The notes under the pieces: generated by a model
The model's database searches: none
The model's input: the letters and a program-made list of their open reading frames with translations, nothing else
Told to the model about the DNA's origin: nothing
Position numbers and translations under genes: made by a program
Shown here: in pieces, positions 16,834 through 26,400 of the stretch
Numbering within the stretch: the first letter of the stretch is position 1
Layout: every line of letters starts with the position of its first letter
From: a virus
Strand: one strand, 5' to 3'
Virus record (IMG/VR): IMGVR_UViG_3300001679_000053
Location: 38,519 to 102,518 of that record
Length of the DNA stretch: 64,000 bases

Positions 16834-17649
16834 GTTAGTAATGATGATTTCTGAAGATTTCTTTGATCTATTCATTCCGTATGTCCACTCTGCTTCGTGT
16901 ATATCGAAGTCTCGATAAAGTGAACGGATCTCGTCGCAATCATTATATGATAAGATCCAGTTGGCTCGTTCTCTCAGCATAGAGAAGAGCGCAAGGTGAG
17001 GAAAGAATGCGTGCATGTCTCCCTCGTCTCCGTAAAGTTTGCATCGTGCAGCCTCCAAAAAGTATGGAGGGTCAAGATATAGGCAACAGTCATGCCTTTT
17101 GATAGAGTCTTTAAAGTCGGCATGCTTCACCGTGAGGTTGTCCACCTTAAAGTTCCTAATATATTCTATTTGTGAGTCTGTAAACCTTGCATATGATGCT
17201 CTTTCAGAGAACCCACCTGCAAGGGTAGCACCCGAAAAACTGCTGCGATTAATAGCATATACTTTTGCTGCAGCTTCGTATGAAAAGGGGTGACCAGAGC
17301 GCAGGGCAAATCTAATTTCATCCCTGAATCGATCGAAGTCTCTCTGTAGAAGCCCTCTCGCTTTATATTCTTTATCTTGATAGATATACTTCTTCTTAGA
17401 TTTGGTGCGAGCGAGGTCTGCTAGTGTGGCCAAGCGCTCAGGATCTTTTAAGAGAGCCTGCCAGAACCATACAATCGGCTTGAACCCGTCATATGCATGG
17501 ACCTTTATTCCTTTCTCAGCGAGCGCTAACTCTATTGAACCACCCCCTAGAAAGGGGGAGCAAAGCTCCCCACAATCTTCGGGAATGAATTCCATTAGCG
17601 TCTTCACTGCCCGGGATTTACCTCCCGGATATCGCAGTGGAGTTTTCAT
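16825..17649 (-). CDS. D12-class DNA N6-adenine methyltransferase
   Basis: 274 residues of the Dam/D12 class: RYPGGKSR (6-13) and PFLGGGSIELAL for SAM binding, a YAINRSSFSG segment, and the catalytic LYLDPPYF near 195-202. It methylates adenine N6 in double-stranded DNA; the target is probably short, but GATC cannot be proved from sequence. It overlaps the ParB-like gene upstream by ATGA, so both are co-translated and may form one functional unit. It is unrelated in family to the other methylase at 1391-1864. Confidence 0.92.
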   Translation of the reverse strand: MKTPLRYPGGKSRAVKTLMEFIPEDCGELCSPFLGGGSIELALAEKGIKVHAYDGFKPIVWFWQALLKDPERLATLADLARTKSKKKYIYQDKEYKARGLLQRDFDRFRDEIRFALRSGHPFSYEAAAKVYAINRSSFSGATLAGGFSERASYARFTDSQIEYIRNFKVDNLTVKHADFKDSIKRHDCCLYLDPPYFLEAARCKLYGDEGDMHAFFPHLALFSMLRERANWILSYNDCDEIRSLYRDFDIHEAEWTYGMNRSKKSSEIIITNLP

Positions 17650-18803
17650 CAGTATTTGGCCACACTAACAAGTGAATCGCTCTCAAGATCATGACTATCA
17701 GCAATCTGTGGGCAGGCACCAATAATATTAAATGGCTTCTCGGCGTCACCAATAGATTTGCCAGTTGCTTTCAAGAGCCCATCGAGATTCAGCCCGGCTG
17801 CAGCTAGCTGACTTTTTACTAGTTCATATGACATGGCGTAAAGCTGATTCAGCTTGGTGATCGACTTCGATAGCGCCTCGCGTGCTTCCGGAGGACGGTA
17901 GAGGCTAGTGTAGAAGATAATATCTACTGGATCAGTACCCTTAATAATGGCTGGCAGAATAGTTTCACACCAGACACGTTGAATATAGGTATCGCAGGAT
18001 GCCAGAGATGCATTAACCAGTACATAGTCTTTCTTACGTAACTCAAGGTTACGCTTAATCCAAGAGTGCCAATCTTTAGTGGCCTTGCGAAGAATCAATG
18101 ATTCATCACGTGTGCTAACTTCAATAATCTTATCACGCATTTTGGTGATTTGACCGGTCTTGAAGTGCAACTCCACCTGGAGGTCACGAAGCCAGCTGTC
18201 AATATCCGCAACAGTTGGCTCAAGCTCACCCAAGTTGATCAAGTGAACACCGCCGTTTACAATATCCTCGTAAGTTGCGGGAGAGTTCGGAAGATCGTCC
18301 AAGTTCTCAATGAATGCGTTTGTGAGCGTATTCTTTAGCGACGTGTCTTCGCGGCTATATACCGCAGTTGGCAACCAACGTTCGTCGTTGTTAATGGCGG
18401 CGGAGGCGCGCCCTCGGCCTCCAAGCCATGCACCATTGGAGTCACGACTAGGCGGCCACTCAGTTATAACAAAGCCGCGTTGTGAAAAGGATACCTCAAG
18501 TCCATCAATACGATCGTTTGCATCAAACTCATTACGAATACCTAAATTCGCAAAATTTTCGTCATCTAAATCGACCGTATGGAGATCAAGAAATTCAAAA
18601 TGACTGAACGTGCAGCTTTTGAATTTGATTGGTACCAGTCCGCTGCTTTTCACCAACTTGTCGAATTCATCAAGGTTAATTGTACCTTGAGTGTTGAACC
18701 CTGGGCGGACACGGGGGTTGTTATTGTGAATGTCAACGACCTTAACTTCGTTGGTGTTCATGATGCTGGTTGTGGTGTCAGCGGCACCTTTTTTGTTTGA
18801 CAT
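17649..18803 (-). CDS. ParB/sulfiredoxin-like protein co-operonic with adenine methylase
   Basis: 384 residues from the ATG at 18803, which has a perfect AGGAG five bases away (an in-frame ATG at 18827 does not). A segment near 95-135 (ending GGRGRASAAINNDERWLP) resembles the GxGxxR.A box of ParB/Srx-fold nucleases, in a context like DGLEVSFSQRGF. The C-terminal 180 residues are helical and unknown. ParB-like proteins bind DNA or act as CTP-dependent switches or nucleases; here the link to an adenine methylase suggests a DNA-modification role, which is inference. A sigma70 promoter (18896-18923) with an 85-90 base leader drives it. Confidence 0.6.
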   Translation of the reverse strand: MSNKKGAADTTTSIMNTNEVKVVDIHNNNPRVRPGFNTQGTINLDEFDKLVKSSGLVPIKFKSCTFSHFEFLDLHTVDLDDENFANLGIRNEFDANDRIDGLEVSFSQRGFVITEWPPSRDSNGAWLGGRGRASAAINNDERWLPTAVYSREDTSLKNTLTNAFIENLDDLPNSPATYEDIVNGGVHLINLGELEPTVADIDSWLRDLQVELHFKTGQITKMRDKIIEVSTRDESLILRKATKDWHSWIKRNLELRKKDYVLVNASLASCDTYIQRVWCETILPAIIKGTDPVDIIFYTSLYRPPEAREALSKSITKLNQLYAMSYELVKSQLAAAGLNLDGLLKATGKSIGDAEKPFNIIGACPQIADSHDLESDSLVSVAKY

Positions 18804-18895
18804 TTTTTCTCCTTTGCAAATTCGCATATTAATGTCTGAACCTCAAGTGCCGAAGCGGTAGAGATTCGTATCTATCTTCCATTGAAGATGTCTTT

Positions 18896-18923
18896 ATTAT
18901 AACACCTTGATTTTAAATGTCAA
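18896..18923 (-). promoter_or_regulatory. Consensus sigma70 promoter of the ParB-like/methylase operon
   Basis: Minus strand TTGACA (18918-18923), 16 bp spacer, TATAAT (18896-18901). The 18804-18978 gap therefore holds this promoter, the leader, and the terminator immediately upstream. Confidence 0.85.
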
Positions 18924-18929
18924 GGATTA

Positions 18930-18964
18930 TTTTAAAATGGCGGCAGACTTTACACCGGTCTGCC
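18930..18964 (-). terminator. Rho-independent-like terminator after the small membrane protein
   Basis: On the minus strand GGCAGAC and GTCTGCC form a 7 bp perfect stem (18958-18964 with 18942-18948) followed by GCCATTTTAAAATAA. It ends transcripts just before the promoter at 18896-18923. Confidence 0.6.
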
Positions 18965-18978
18965 AGCGGCTGGGGGGA

Positions 18979-19212
18979 CTACTGAGTCTCGGTGGTAGTG
19001 CCGGTAGTTGTCTCAGTGGTAGTCTCGGTGGTCGAGGACACCGGGACGGTTTCACCAGCAGTTGCTGGCTCTGTGAATGTCGGAGTTGCCTCCGAAACGG
19101 TGGGGGGCTCGACTGAACATGTACCGTATGCAGTGGCGATAACAAGAACGCCTCCTACAACACTAACATGCACCTTCCAGCGCGCCCACGCGGACTTTAA
19201 CCATTCTAACAT
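18979..19212 (-). CDS. Small membrane protein with threonine-rich tail
   Basis: 77 residues: a basic/aromatic N-terminus (MLEWLKSAWARWKVH), one membrane span (about 14-33) and a C-terminal 45 residues almost entirely Thr/Glu/Pro/Ser, ending in repeats of TTET. The positive charges before the helix suggest the tail faces the periplasm. A strong AGGAG precedes the ATG, and hairpins lie on both sides, so it is a self-contained unit. It might be an inner-membrane effector (for example superinfection exclusion), but nothing shows this. A 72-residue frame overlapping it on the same strand is a shadow. Confidence 0.6.
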   Translation of the reverse strand: MLEWLKSAWARWKVHVSVVGGVLVIATAYGTCSVEPPTVSEATPTFTEPATAGETVPVSSTTETTTETTTGTTTETQ

Positions 19213-19231
19213 TATATGTCTCCTTCTGTTG

Positions 19232-19270
19232 ATTAAAAGTGCGGCAGAGTATTTGTATGCCCGCTCTGCC
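19232..19270 (-). terminator. Probable rho-independent terminator after the ssDNA-binding protein gene
   Basis: Minus strand GGCAGAG and CTCTGCC pair as a 7 bp stem (19264-19270 with 19243-19249), then GCACTTTTAATC. The loop is 14 bases and the T-run short, so strength is uncertain. Confidence 0.45.
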
Positions 19271-19296
19271 AGCGGCCATTATAAACAAGCTTGAGA

Positions 19297-20076
19297 TTAA
19301 CCTGACATTAGTTCATCAAATGCACGGTCCACGTCATTCTTTCCACCCTTATTTTGGTGGTTGTATGACGTTGTCTCAGACGAGCGCGCTTCAGCGGTTT
19401 TTTCGCCGGCTAACTGCTCATCGAGAATCACATCTACCTGCTCTGGAGTAAGGCGCTCAAAAAGAGAATCAAACTCTGGAATACCATCTAGGAGGGCGGG
19501 GACGGCTTCATTATCCTTAAGCAGTGGCGAAGTGTTTCTACGCATCTTCAGGCTTGTTTGTGGGTACGCGCCCGGCTTATTGGGCTTCGTATAGGTTAGG
19601 GTGATATCGGTGCCCTCTTGCACATCAGTGACATCACCGTATTCAGGATCAAGAATATACCCGAGCAAAAGTTCATACGCCTGCTTTCCGTAGCCGTAAA
19701 TCTTCGCTCCCTCATCCTCTCGACCTCGTACAACGACTGGTGAGAAGTACCGAGTGCGCACAAAGAGTGACTTTGCTAGCTTCTTGGTTTCCTCATCGTT
19801 TGTGTCTGTTCCTTCACGCCACAACTGTGAGGCAAAATCGCAGATGGGGCAGCGTTCTCCGTAGTTTCGCTTCGGACACACAACACCTCCCCTATGATCT
19901 CCCACGTTATAGTGGAAGAACATTTCCTTCAACGGATCTCCATCCGCTGTTGGTACAATACGGATATCCGTATCTCCCTCGTCTGGCTTGAACCAGTGTG
20001 AAGTTCCGTCAGAACCTCTTCCGTCACCGCGCAAATTTGCGAGCTTGCGGCGCATAAGCTCCATGTTGATTCCCAT
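19297..20076 (-). CDS. ssDNA-binding protein (T4 gp32-like)
   Basis: 259 residues with gp32-type organisation: a basic N-terminus (MRRKLANLRG), a core holding a zinc-type cluster CPKRNYGERCPICDF preceded by His, aromatic OB-fold strands, and an acidic C-terminal tail ending VDRAFDELMSG. It coats single-stranded DNA at forks and recombination intermediates, working with the recombinase, helicase and polymerases nearby. It has its own promoter (20100-20127), a strong AGGAG site and a downstream terminator, consistent with the high expression this class needs. Confidence 0.85.
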   Translation of the reverse strand: MGINMELMRRKLANLRGDGRGSDGTSHWFKPDEGDTDIRIVPTADGDPLKEMFFHYNVGDHRGGVVCPKRNYGERCPICDFASQLWREGTDTNDEETKKLAKSLFVRTRYFSPVVVRGREDEGAKIYGYGKQAYELLLGYILDPEYGDVTDVQEGTDITLTYTKPNKPGAYPQTSLKMRRNTSPLLKDNEAVPALLDGIPEFDSLFERLTPEQVDVILDEQLAGEKTAEARSSETTSYNHQNKGGKNDVDRAFDELMSG

Positions 20077-20099
20077 AATGTTTCTCCTTTATGATGGGT

Positions 20100-20127
20100 A
20101 TTATAACACTCTATTCAAGATTGTCAA
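20100..20127 (-). promoter_or_regulatory. Consensus sigma70 promoter of the ssDNA-binding protein gene
   Basis: Minus strand TTGACA (20122-20127), 16 bp spacer, TATAAT (20100-20105); the -35 lies within the last codons of the upstream gene. Confidence 0.85.
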
Positions 20128-20971
20128 GAGTATTTGTTTGAATTGCGTTAGTGTGGGCAACGCAGAGCCCAAAATCTTGCTCATGAAAAGTTTCATAGAT
20201 TGCATATGAATGGCGTAAATAGGCGTTTGAATTCTTTCTTTTCAGACTTTCAACAATACGCTTATGTAATCCTCCATCGCTCTCTAATTTTTTATCATTT
20301 ACACATAGATAATAACATATTTCACGAGGGTTGTCAAGCTGAAAGAACCATTTTTCTTGAAGTTTTTCTACGGTGGCAAATCCTATCGCCCTGATCCTGT
20401 TTATTTCTTGGGGGCGAGACACATTGCCAATCTCCGGTTCGTTGTGAGTGAAATAGTTGATAAAATGAATGGCTGAAACAATGGTTTTGTTTAGAGAATC
20501 ATAAAAATTCTTAATGGGAACCGTATTTCCCATGGCCAGTTCTACAAATTCGTTGGAAATTATAGTGAGACTGTGAAGTAAGCCTGAGCGAGCATATTCC
20601 TGTAGGATCCCTCCTACTACCTTTTCTATCTTTGCGGGAGTGTCAGCTAATAGGTCGGTGTCGGGCTTTATATAGAATACATCTACTTTCTTATCTTGGA
20701 GTTGTTCTAAAATTCCTAATGAGTAATTAGAACTTAATGAGGATCCCATAATAAAAACCTGCATGTGTTTGTCAGCATCTTTAAAAAACTTTTTTAAATT
20801 AGGAATATTGTCTTCGTATTCTTCTGGACTGTCGAAAGTCTTAAGTTTAAAGTTCCCCTTGCTGTTCTTTTTAACTTTGTCATTTAAACAGTAAATATTA
20901 TATTGAGAATGTTCTTTAAATCTCGCGGCGATGGCGCTGGCGCCGTTGCCGATGCCCACTACCGACATCAT
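20111..20971 (-). CDS. Possible divergent tubulin/FtsZ-like protein
   Basis: 286 residues. The order of segments parallels FtsZ: VVGIGNGASAIAARF at 4-18 (FtsZ GxGGGGSN loop), NIYCLND at 25-31 (FtsZ INTD), VFIMGSSLSSNYSLG at 72-86 in the place of the GGGTGTG signature, VDVFYIKPDTDLL at 96-108 (FtsZ VTKPF), SLTIISNEF at 134-142 (FtsZ IVIPND) and a long helix FYDSLNKTIVSAI at 156-168. The signature glycines are lost, so GTP binding or assembly may be altered or absent. The C-terminal half is less clear. This is a pattern-based inference, not a firm assignment. It overlaps the family A polymerase gene upstream and precedes the ssDNA-binding protein gene. Confidence 0.45.
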   Translation of the reverse strand: MMSVVGIGNGASAIAARFKEHSQYNIYCLNDKVKKNSKGNFKLKTFDSPEEYEDNIPNLKKFFKDADKHMQVFIMGSSLSSNYSLGILEQLQDKKVDVFYIKPDTDLLADTPAKIEKVVGGILQEYARSGLLHSLTIISNEFVELAMGNTVPIKNFYDSLNKTIVSAIHFINYFTHNEPEIGNVSRPQEINRIRAIGFATVEKLQEKWFFQLDNPREICYYLCVNDKKLESDGGLHKRIVESLKRKNSNAYLRHSYAIYETFHEQDFGLCVAHTNAIQTNTLDNLE

Positions 20972-22155
20972 AGTTTTAGCTCGTTCAGATCTAAGTAATT
21001 TGGGCCCGCAGACATATTGACCAGATAGCGTCCCAACTGGTTATTCGCAAAAATCTCTTTGATCTCGGGTACGAGATGTCTTTCTTTACTATCTAAATCT
21101 ATCACGATTTCATCATGTACTATATGGGAGATAAATGAACTCTTATCCTTCAATAATTCCGAAATTCGGCAAGCGCGTTCTAACACCAAATCAGAGGTGG
21201 TGCTCTGGATCAAATAATTTAAGGCGCGCCGGCGATCCACTTTAATTTCCCTTCCGAATATAGTACTAATATATCCTTCTGAGTACCATTTGTCAAGTAC
21301 TTTTTCTCGATCATAGTATTCAGTATTAATTGCCTTAGAATCAGGATTATAGAGCCATGCAAAGAAAATGGTCTTAGCTTCTTCTCTGGGAATATCGGCG
21401 CGCTCAAGAACGTTCTTCAGATTCCACGAATGAATATCTTCTGGCGGCTGTGGTATACCACTGAGGGCCAACAGGGTGCGTACTTCTGCTCCGTTATAGT
21501 CCAGCGACAGGAACCAGTCATTGCGAGGCTTTATAAGCCTCCTAAGCTCTTTTCTCATTGTCAGTATAGGGAATGAGTGGGTCCTCGTGGTAAGACGCCC
21601 TGTGACGGTACCAAACAGGTTATAGTCAATATAGTTTTGCTTATTAAGATACTTTTGCGCTTCTTTACGGAGAGCGCTCTTTACAAAAATTTCGCGGCAC
21701 TCCTCATTATTTAAATTGAGCGTTTGATACTTGATCTGGTGAAGGAGTGTTTGTACGTCGCTTAAGAACGTATAGTTAGAGGGTTTATCGCATGTTTGAA
21801 AAACATGTTCGGTGATCTTATTTTTTATTTCTAAGAATCTCACGATAAAATCATGTGGCACCAAATCAAAAAAGCAGTGTTCATATAGATCCACTTTAGC
21901 CAGTTCAAAAGAGCGTCGGTAAGCCCTCATTTTTTTGGCTGATGCGGCATACTCTTCTTTAAGTGATTCCGGGCATGCAGCCTCCAAAGAAATACCACCA
22001 CAATATAGCCATGCGTATTCCGCTGCGGTACCCTCTAGCGTACCTGAATACTTCCAAGTTCGATCTAAATTAGAGGGAATCTGGTCAAAGAGGAGCTTAC
22101 CATCCTGATAAACCCCTACACACTCTTTCTTGTCGTCGATCGTTTGGAAGTACAT
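20968..22155 (-). CDS. Compact family A DNA polymerase
   Basis: 395 residues, well short of PolI. The palm/fingers motifs are in order: FGTVTGRLTT, motif A LDYNGAEVR (usual DYSQIELR) near 218-226, motif B as R-x3-K-x3-F-x3-Y (in REEAKTIFFAWLYN), a later LNYLIQSTTSDLV helix, and motif C HDEIV near 344-348. Both catalytic Asps are present, so polymerisation is plausible. There is no recognisable 3'-5' exonuclease or 5' nuclease domain; the latter is a separate gene. With a DnaE replicase in the same genome, this enzyme may serve repair, gap filling or a special replication step. The stop overlaps the next ATG. Confidence 0.85.
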   Translation of the reverse strand: MYFQTIDDKKECVGVYQDGKLLFDQIPSNLDRTWKYSGTLEGTAAEYAWLYCGGISLEAACPESLKEEYAASAKKMRAYRRSFELAKVDLYEHCFFDLVPHDFIVRFLEIKNKITEHVFQTCDKPSNYTFLSDVQTLLHQIKYQTLNLNNEECREIFVKSALRKEAQKYLNKQNYIDYNLFGTVTGRLTTRTHSFPILTMRKELRRLIKPRNDWFLSLDYNGAEVRTLLALSGIPQPPEDIHSWNLKNVLERADIPREEAKTIFFAWLYNPDSKAINTEYYDREKVLDKWYSEGYISTIFGREIKVDRRRALNYLIQSTTSDLVLERACRISELLKDKSSFISHIVHDEIVIDLDSKERHLVPEIKEIFANNQLGRYLVNMSAGPNYLDLNELKL

Positions 22156-22160
22156 TAGCC

Positions 22161-23456
22161 TTACTTTTCTAAATCAATTCTATCGAACTTACTCTTAATA
22201 TAGCTTAAAGAGCCCATATAGTCAAACGTTTTATTTAAAATTCTTTCAAAAATGTCGACAGCTGCCCGGGGTTTCCTTCGAAACACCTCCATACAATCAT
22301 CAATCAATAACGTTTTTTCATTATTTGTATAAGGGCTCTCTTCTTCCATAAATCTGATTGTACAGTATAGCCTAAAGAAAAACAACTCACTATATCGCTC
22401 TTTGAAAATTTGGGGGGGATATTCTATCGGCCTGGTGGTCTTTACTGTTGGTGCCTTAGAGCTATTACACGTAACTGCCTTAAAGGAGGGATATTTAACC
22501 TGATTATAAAAGCGGAGCATTATATTTCTAAAGTCTCGATAATATCCTCGGTGTGCTGGCGTATATGCTCCACGTAAAACCCTGTCGGTGCTACCCATGT
22601 TATATGTTGCAGCCTTTCGCAGCATAGGACTAGAGGCGATATCAGCTACAAGGCGGCCAGGATATAGTTTGTCCACCATAAAGCCATAACTACGACAGGC
22701 ATTTAGATAATACTCCCAATTTGAACTATAGGTGAGTTTGAGTATTTTTTCTACATCGGCGGCGGGTGAAATATCTGCGATTTCTATGACGAGACCAGAG
22801 ACATGAACGGGGCAATAGTTGCTTTTTATGAATGCGGGAAAAGTGAAGGGTTGCTTTCGGGCAGTCTTTTTAAGGTAGGGTAAAAGTTTAGCTAGAAAGT
22901 CATCAAAACTTATAATCGATTCATTATCATCTTTAAAAATTGAGTCGATTGCATCTTTGTATATTCTCAAGTGATCATAGTAAAGTTTATGTGGGTTTTC
23001 ATAGGCTTTATATACCTGAAGCTCCGATAAATAGGGATCGGCGGCACTAATTTTCTTAGACATCACAGATTTTCTAAATTGGTATGTCATTTCATTGAAA
23101 TTTTCTTCTACAAAGTTTAAAGCCTTAAAATCACCCTCCGTTTTACTTCCTCTGATATTTACAATTTGTGTGTTGGGGTCGCTAACAACCATAGGGACAA
23201 ATAGCCGGCTGGTGCGCCCATATAGATGTTTCTCAGCAAAATTGAAATCTACCACGTTAGAATAATCTTCTGTGGCTATCGCGACTTCATTTTTATACCG
23301 AAGGCGCTTGTTGTATAGATTCTTGGTTGTGTTATCTGCATACAAGCTTTCTATGTATAGATCACTCATATTGGTTGGAGTGCTATCACCGGCCTGTGCA
23401 TCCGTGTCTGAAGGAGCTTCACTTTGACGGTAAATAATATTATCAGAAGATGCCAT
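22161..23456 (-). CDS. Unknown protein between tail and replication modules
   Basis: 431 residues, no recognised family. The first 30 residues are polar and low complexity; the rest is rich in aromatic and charged residues with mixed helix and strand propensity, no membrane span and no enzyme motif that I can name. It follows the 1171-residue hub-like protein by 24 bases, so it could be the last baseplate gene, or the first of the replication set. The ribosome binding site (GAGAAA) is weak. Confidence 0.6.
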   Translation of the reverse strand: MASSDNIIYRQSEAPSDTDAQAGDSTPTNMSDLYIESLYADNTTKNLYNKRLRYKNEVAIATEDYSNVVDFNFAEKHLYGRTSRLFVPMVVSDPNTQIVNIRGSKTEGDFKALNFVEENFNEMTYQFRKSVMSKKISAADPYLSELQVYKAYENPHKLYYDHLRIYKDAIDSIFKDDNESIISFDDFLAKLLPYLKKTARKQPFTFPAFIKSNYCPVHVSGLVIEIADISPAADVEKILKLTYSSNWEYYLNACRSYGFMVDKLYPGRLVADIASSPMLRKAATYNMGSTDRVLRGAYTPAHRGYYRDFRNIMLRFYNQVKYPSFKAVTCNSSKAPTVKTTRPIEYPPQIFKERYSELFFFRLYCTIRFMEEESPYTNNEKTLLIDDCMEVFRRKPRAAVDIFERILNKTFDYMGSLSYIKSKFDRIDLEK

Positions 23457-23480
23457 TTGGTTTCTCTATTGTGTTGAAAT

Positions 23481-26400
23481 TCATTGTCCGGGGGCCTCGC
23501 CCACCGTGTCGCCGGGCTCGTCTTTCTTTCCTCTTTCGGTACCCGCGGTCGAGTATACCCCCTTGATGAAGCTACACTTAGTTTGCCTCTCTATCGCTTT
23601 GCCTTCGGCATCCACCGTATCGTATCTATCACTTCCTGTTTCGGATTTTTGGTCGCCACCAATGGAAGCAACCCACACTGCGTCTATACGCGTGTTTGCG
23701 ATGCCGGGTCCAAATGAATGTGCGCTTCGGACAATCATGTAGTATCCACCAATTCCATAAGTGCTCAAATCTCGTGCACTTAACTTATCGGGGTCGATTT
23801 TAGAGCTAAATGTCATATTAGGGGCTAATCCTAGAGGATTTACAAAAATGTAGGAGCCAGGGAAAGCACTCACATTCGCATATGTATCAATTGTAACGTT
23901 ATACACTTCGCGCAGCTGGGCTAACCCATCATATCCATCTTGTTCGAAGCGAACCTCTTTGAGGCCCGGGGCTTCCGTTTTTGTAAATTTTATAGTCTTC
24001 ACTATACCGGCGTCTTTGCCTGCTGTGTAATGCATCACTCCGCGTGCCATGTCTTCATAAGGATCTCCATTCATTCTTTCATTCGGTGAGTTTCGTCCTG
24101 CATAATAACAAATATAATTTATTTCACGGGATAAGCCGCGCGAAGTGACCGGGCTGCCGGGGGGGCCAGAGACTTCTAGAATTGGCCACCGATCAATAGG
24201 GCGCCAACTGGCAGTGTTGTCTTGACCGGCATCGTGATAATAAAGATGCAAGCGATTCGTATCGTGACTCGTACGTTCTTTGGTCCGCACTCTATATTCA
24301 GCTAGCATCTCACTAAAAACGTCAGATGTATTTTCTTGTCTATTATATGCTGTTATCGCCGTCTGGCATAGTGTAGTTTTCTGTTTAGACTGTCCTGTCC
24401 CTCGCTTAAAACATTCTCCATCATTAACAAAGCCCTTTATCAATCCATTAATAAAATCATTTAAAAAAGCAGAGATGGGATAGTAGGGGCGATCTTTAGC
24501 TAGCGTGCGGCCCGTGAGCCATTCCATAAAGTACTTATATGATATTGGCAGATCCCCTATGTTCACCGACAACGATTCGCCCGGATTAGCCATATTTAAT
24601 ATTTCTATGGGGCCAAAGACTGCCCGATACCTTCGGAAATTTTCACGCAATCGAACCGCACGATATAGATCACCCTGAACTTCAGCGGAATGGCCGGCGT
24701 CCAGCGCATTATTGAGGGCGGTTTTCTGGAGTGCGGTAAGGGCGCCATAATTTGCCGGTGAGTAATTATCAGCCAATTCCGCGGACTTCCAGGCTTTTTT
24801 CATCTTAGAGTGCATGCTTGCGTCATCAAAATCCCCCTCGGCGCCGCCGCTGTTTACACGTTTTGTATAAAATTCTACAGCAGCATCCAAATTGTTATCT
24901 ATGGATTTTAATATAATATCAATTAAATCGCTAACATAGAAATATACCAAAGCAACTTGCTGTGTGCTGTTTGCATTTTTTTTGTCTGTATGTCCTTGTC
25001 CCTTAGCTGTGGGGTTATCTTTATATTCTTTAACGGCCGCGGCTAAGCCATTCTTTAACCCTTTTTTGGCATCTCGTAAATTGTTAATGTCAAGGGCTTC
25101 CTCTTCGGCTTTCTTTAAGTTAAAATAAGCAGGATTCTCTGAGTATTTTCGGAGAGAACTGTATTTAAGATTAATATATCTTAAGTTAGTGCCTTCTTGT
25201 AGCAAACTCCAGATACTGGCCCGGGCATCGGATAATTCTTTTAGCACCTCTTCGTGTTGATCTTCTTTAAATTTAGATAATGCATCCGAGTCGCACGTGT
25301 CCGCAATCATCCTATATCGTAATTCTCTCTCTTTTTGAGCCTCTAACGACTTGTAATCGCTAAAGATGCTGTAAGATGGTTCATCAAAGAAGTCGTCTAT
25401 GTACGCCAGGTACTGAATTTTGAAGGTGACTCTCCCCATCTCATCAAAGTCAAAGGTGTGGATGGTGGGGGTCAAGTTTATAGTTACGAATGACGAGCTT
25501 AGTGTGTTGGCAATTGCTGGGCTTGAGAGCCCTTGTACACCGGGAGGTCTTGACCATCCCACAACTGCCTTGAGTCTAAAATTAAGCTTTGAAAGATTAT
25601 ATCGCTTGGCTTTGTCGTTGGGACTAAGGTTGTTGCCGTGGGCTGCGTCAAAGCTGTCTAAAGACGACATTCCGCCGGTTTTAAGTGCCAAGTCAATATA
25701 GGAGTACCCCCCTCGGTCGCGTGTAAGTTCATCAAATGTGTTGGCAAAAATAGTTAGTTCGGCACTAATGCTTTTTTTCAATGCGAATGGATTGCTGGCC
25801 TCATAATTGACATTAAAGCTTTTGATGCCGGCTCCGAATCCGCGTTTGCCCGTGGGCTTCATAAATTCCTCAAGATCCTGTCGGGTGGTAGAGGTGTCGA
25901 ACAGCATTTCTGTTGAGTTTTCTTCAAGCTGGGTCGTCGATGCGTTCCGGGTTTCGGTCACTCGGAAAAGACGTATTTGTGGCTGCAGCTGAGATAGATC
26001 TGCAGTAGGCAGATCAATAAACGTTTGTTGGTCTGGATATTGTGTTAGGCGGTTTATAAATGCGTATGGAGTGAGAGCATCTATCATTATGCTGCTATTG
26101 GTGGGGACTACATTTTTCGGGTCCGAGGACGGCCCCACAGTTTGCCCCTCGTCTATATAAGGAAGATTTTTATGTTCATCTTCATTTTCATTGAGGACAT
26201 CAACTCTGTGTTGTACAATATGAAAAATTTGTGATAAGAGAAAACATTGCTCTCGATACTCAACAGTGTCATATGCTATGCCAGCGCGGGAAATCTTGGA
26301 TGTTGGAGTGTCAGGGGGGGTTGCGGCTTTCGCTTCCTCTTCCTTCTCCCGCTCCATTAGATTTCCAGTGAGCATGTTCTGGTTACCGTCTTTAGTGGAG

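Noticed and set aside
18841-18880. tRNA-like stretch (GCCGAAGCGGTAGAG) near the ParB-like promoter
   Set aside because: No cloverleaf with acceptor stem, anticodon arm and T-loop can be drawn on either strand; it is the leader of the promoter at 18896-18923.
19278-19283. TATAAT upstream of the small Thr-rich membrane protein gene
   Set aside because: No -35 element at 16-18 bp; the nearest sequence upstream does not resemble TTGACA, so I do not call a promoter.
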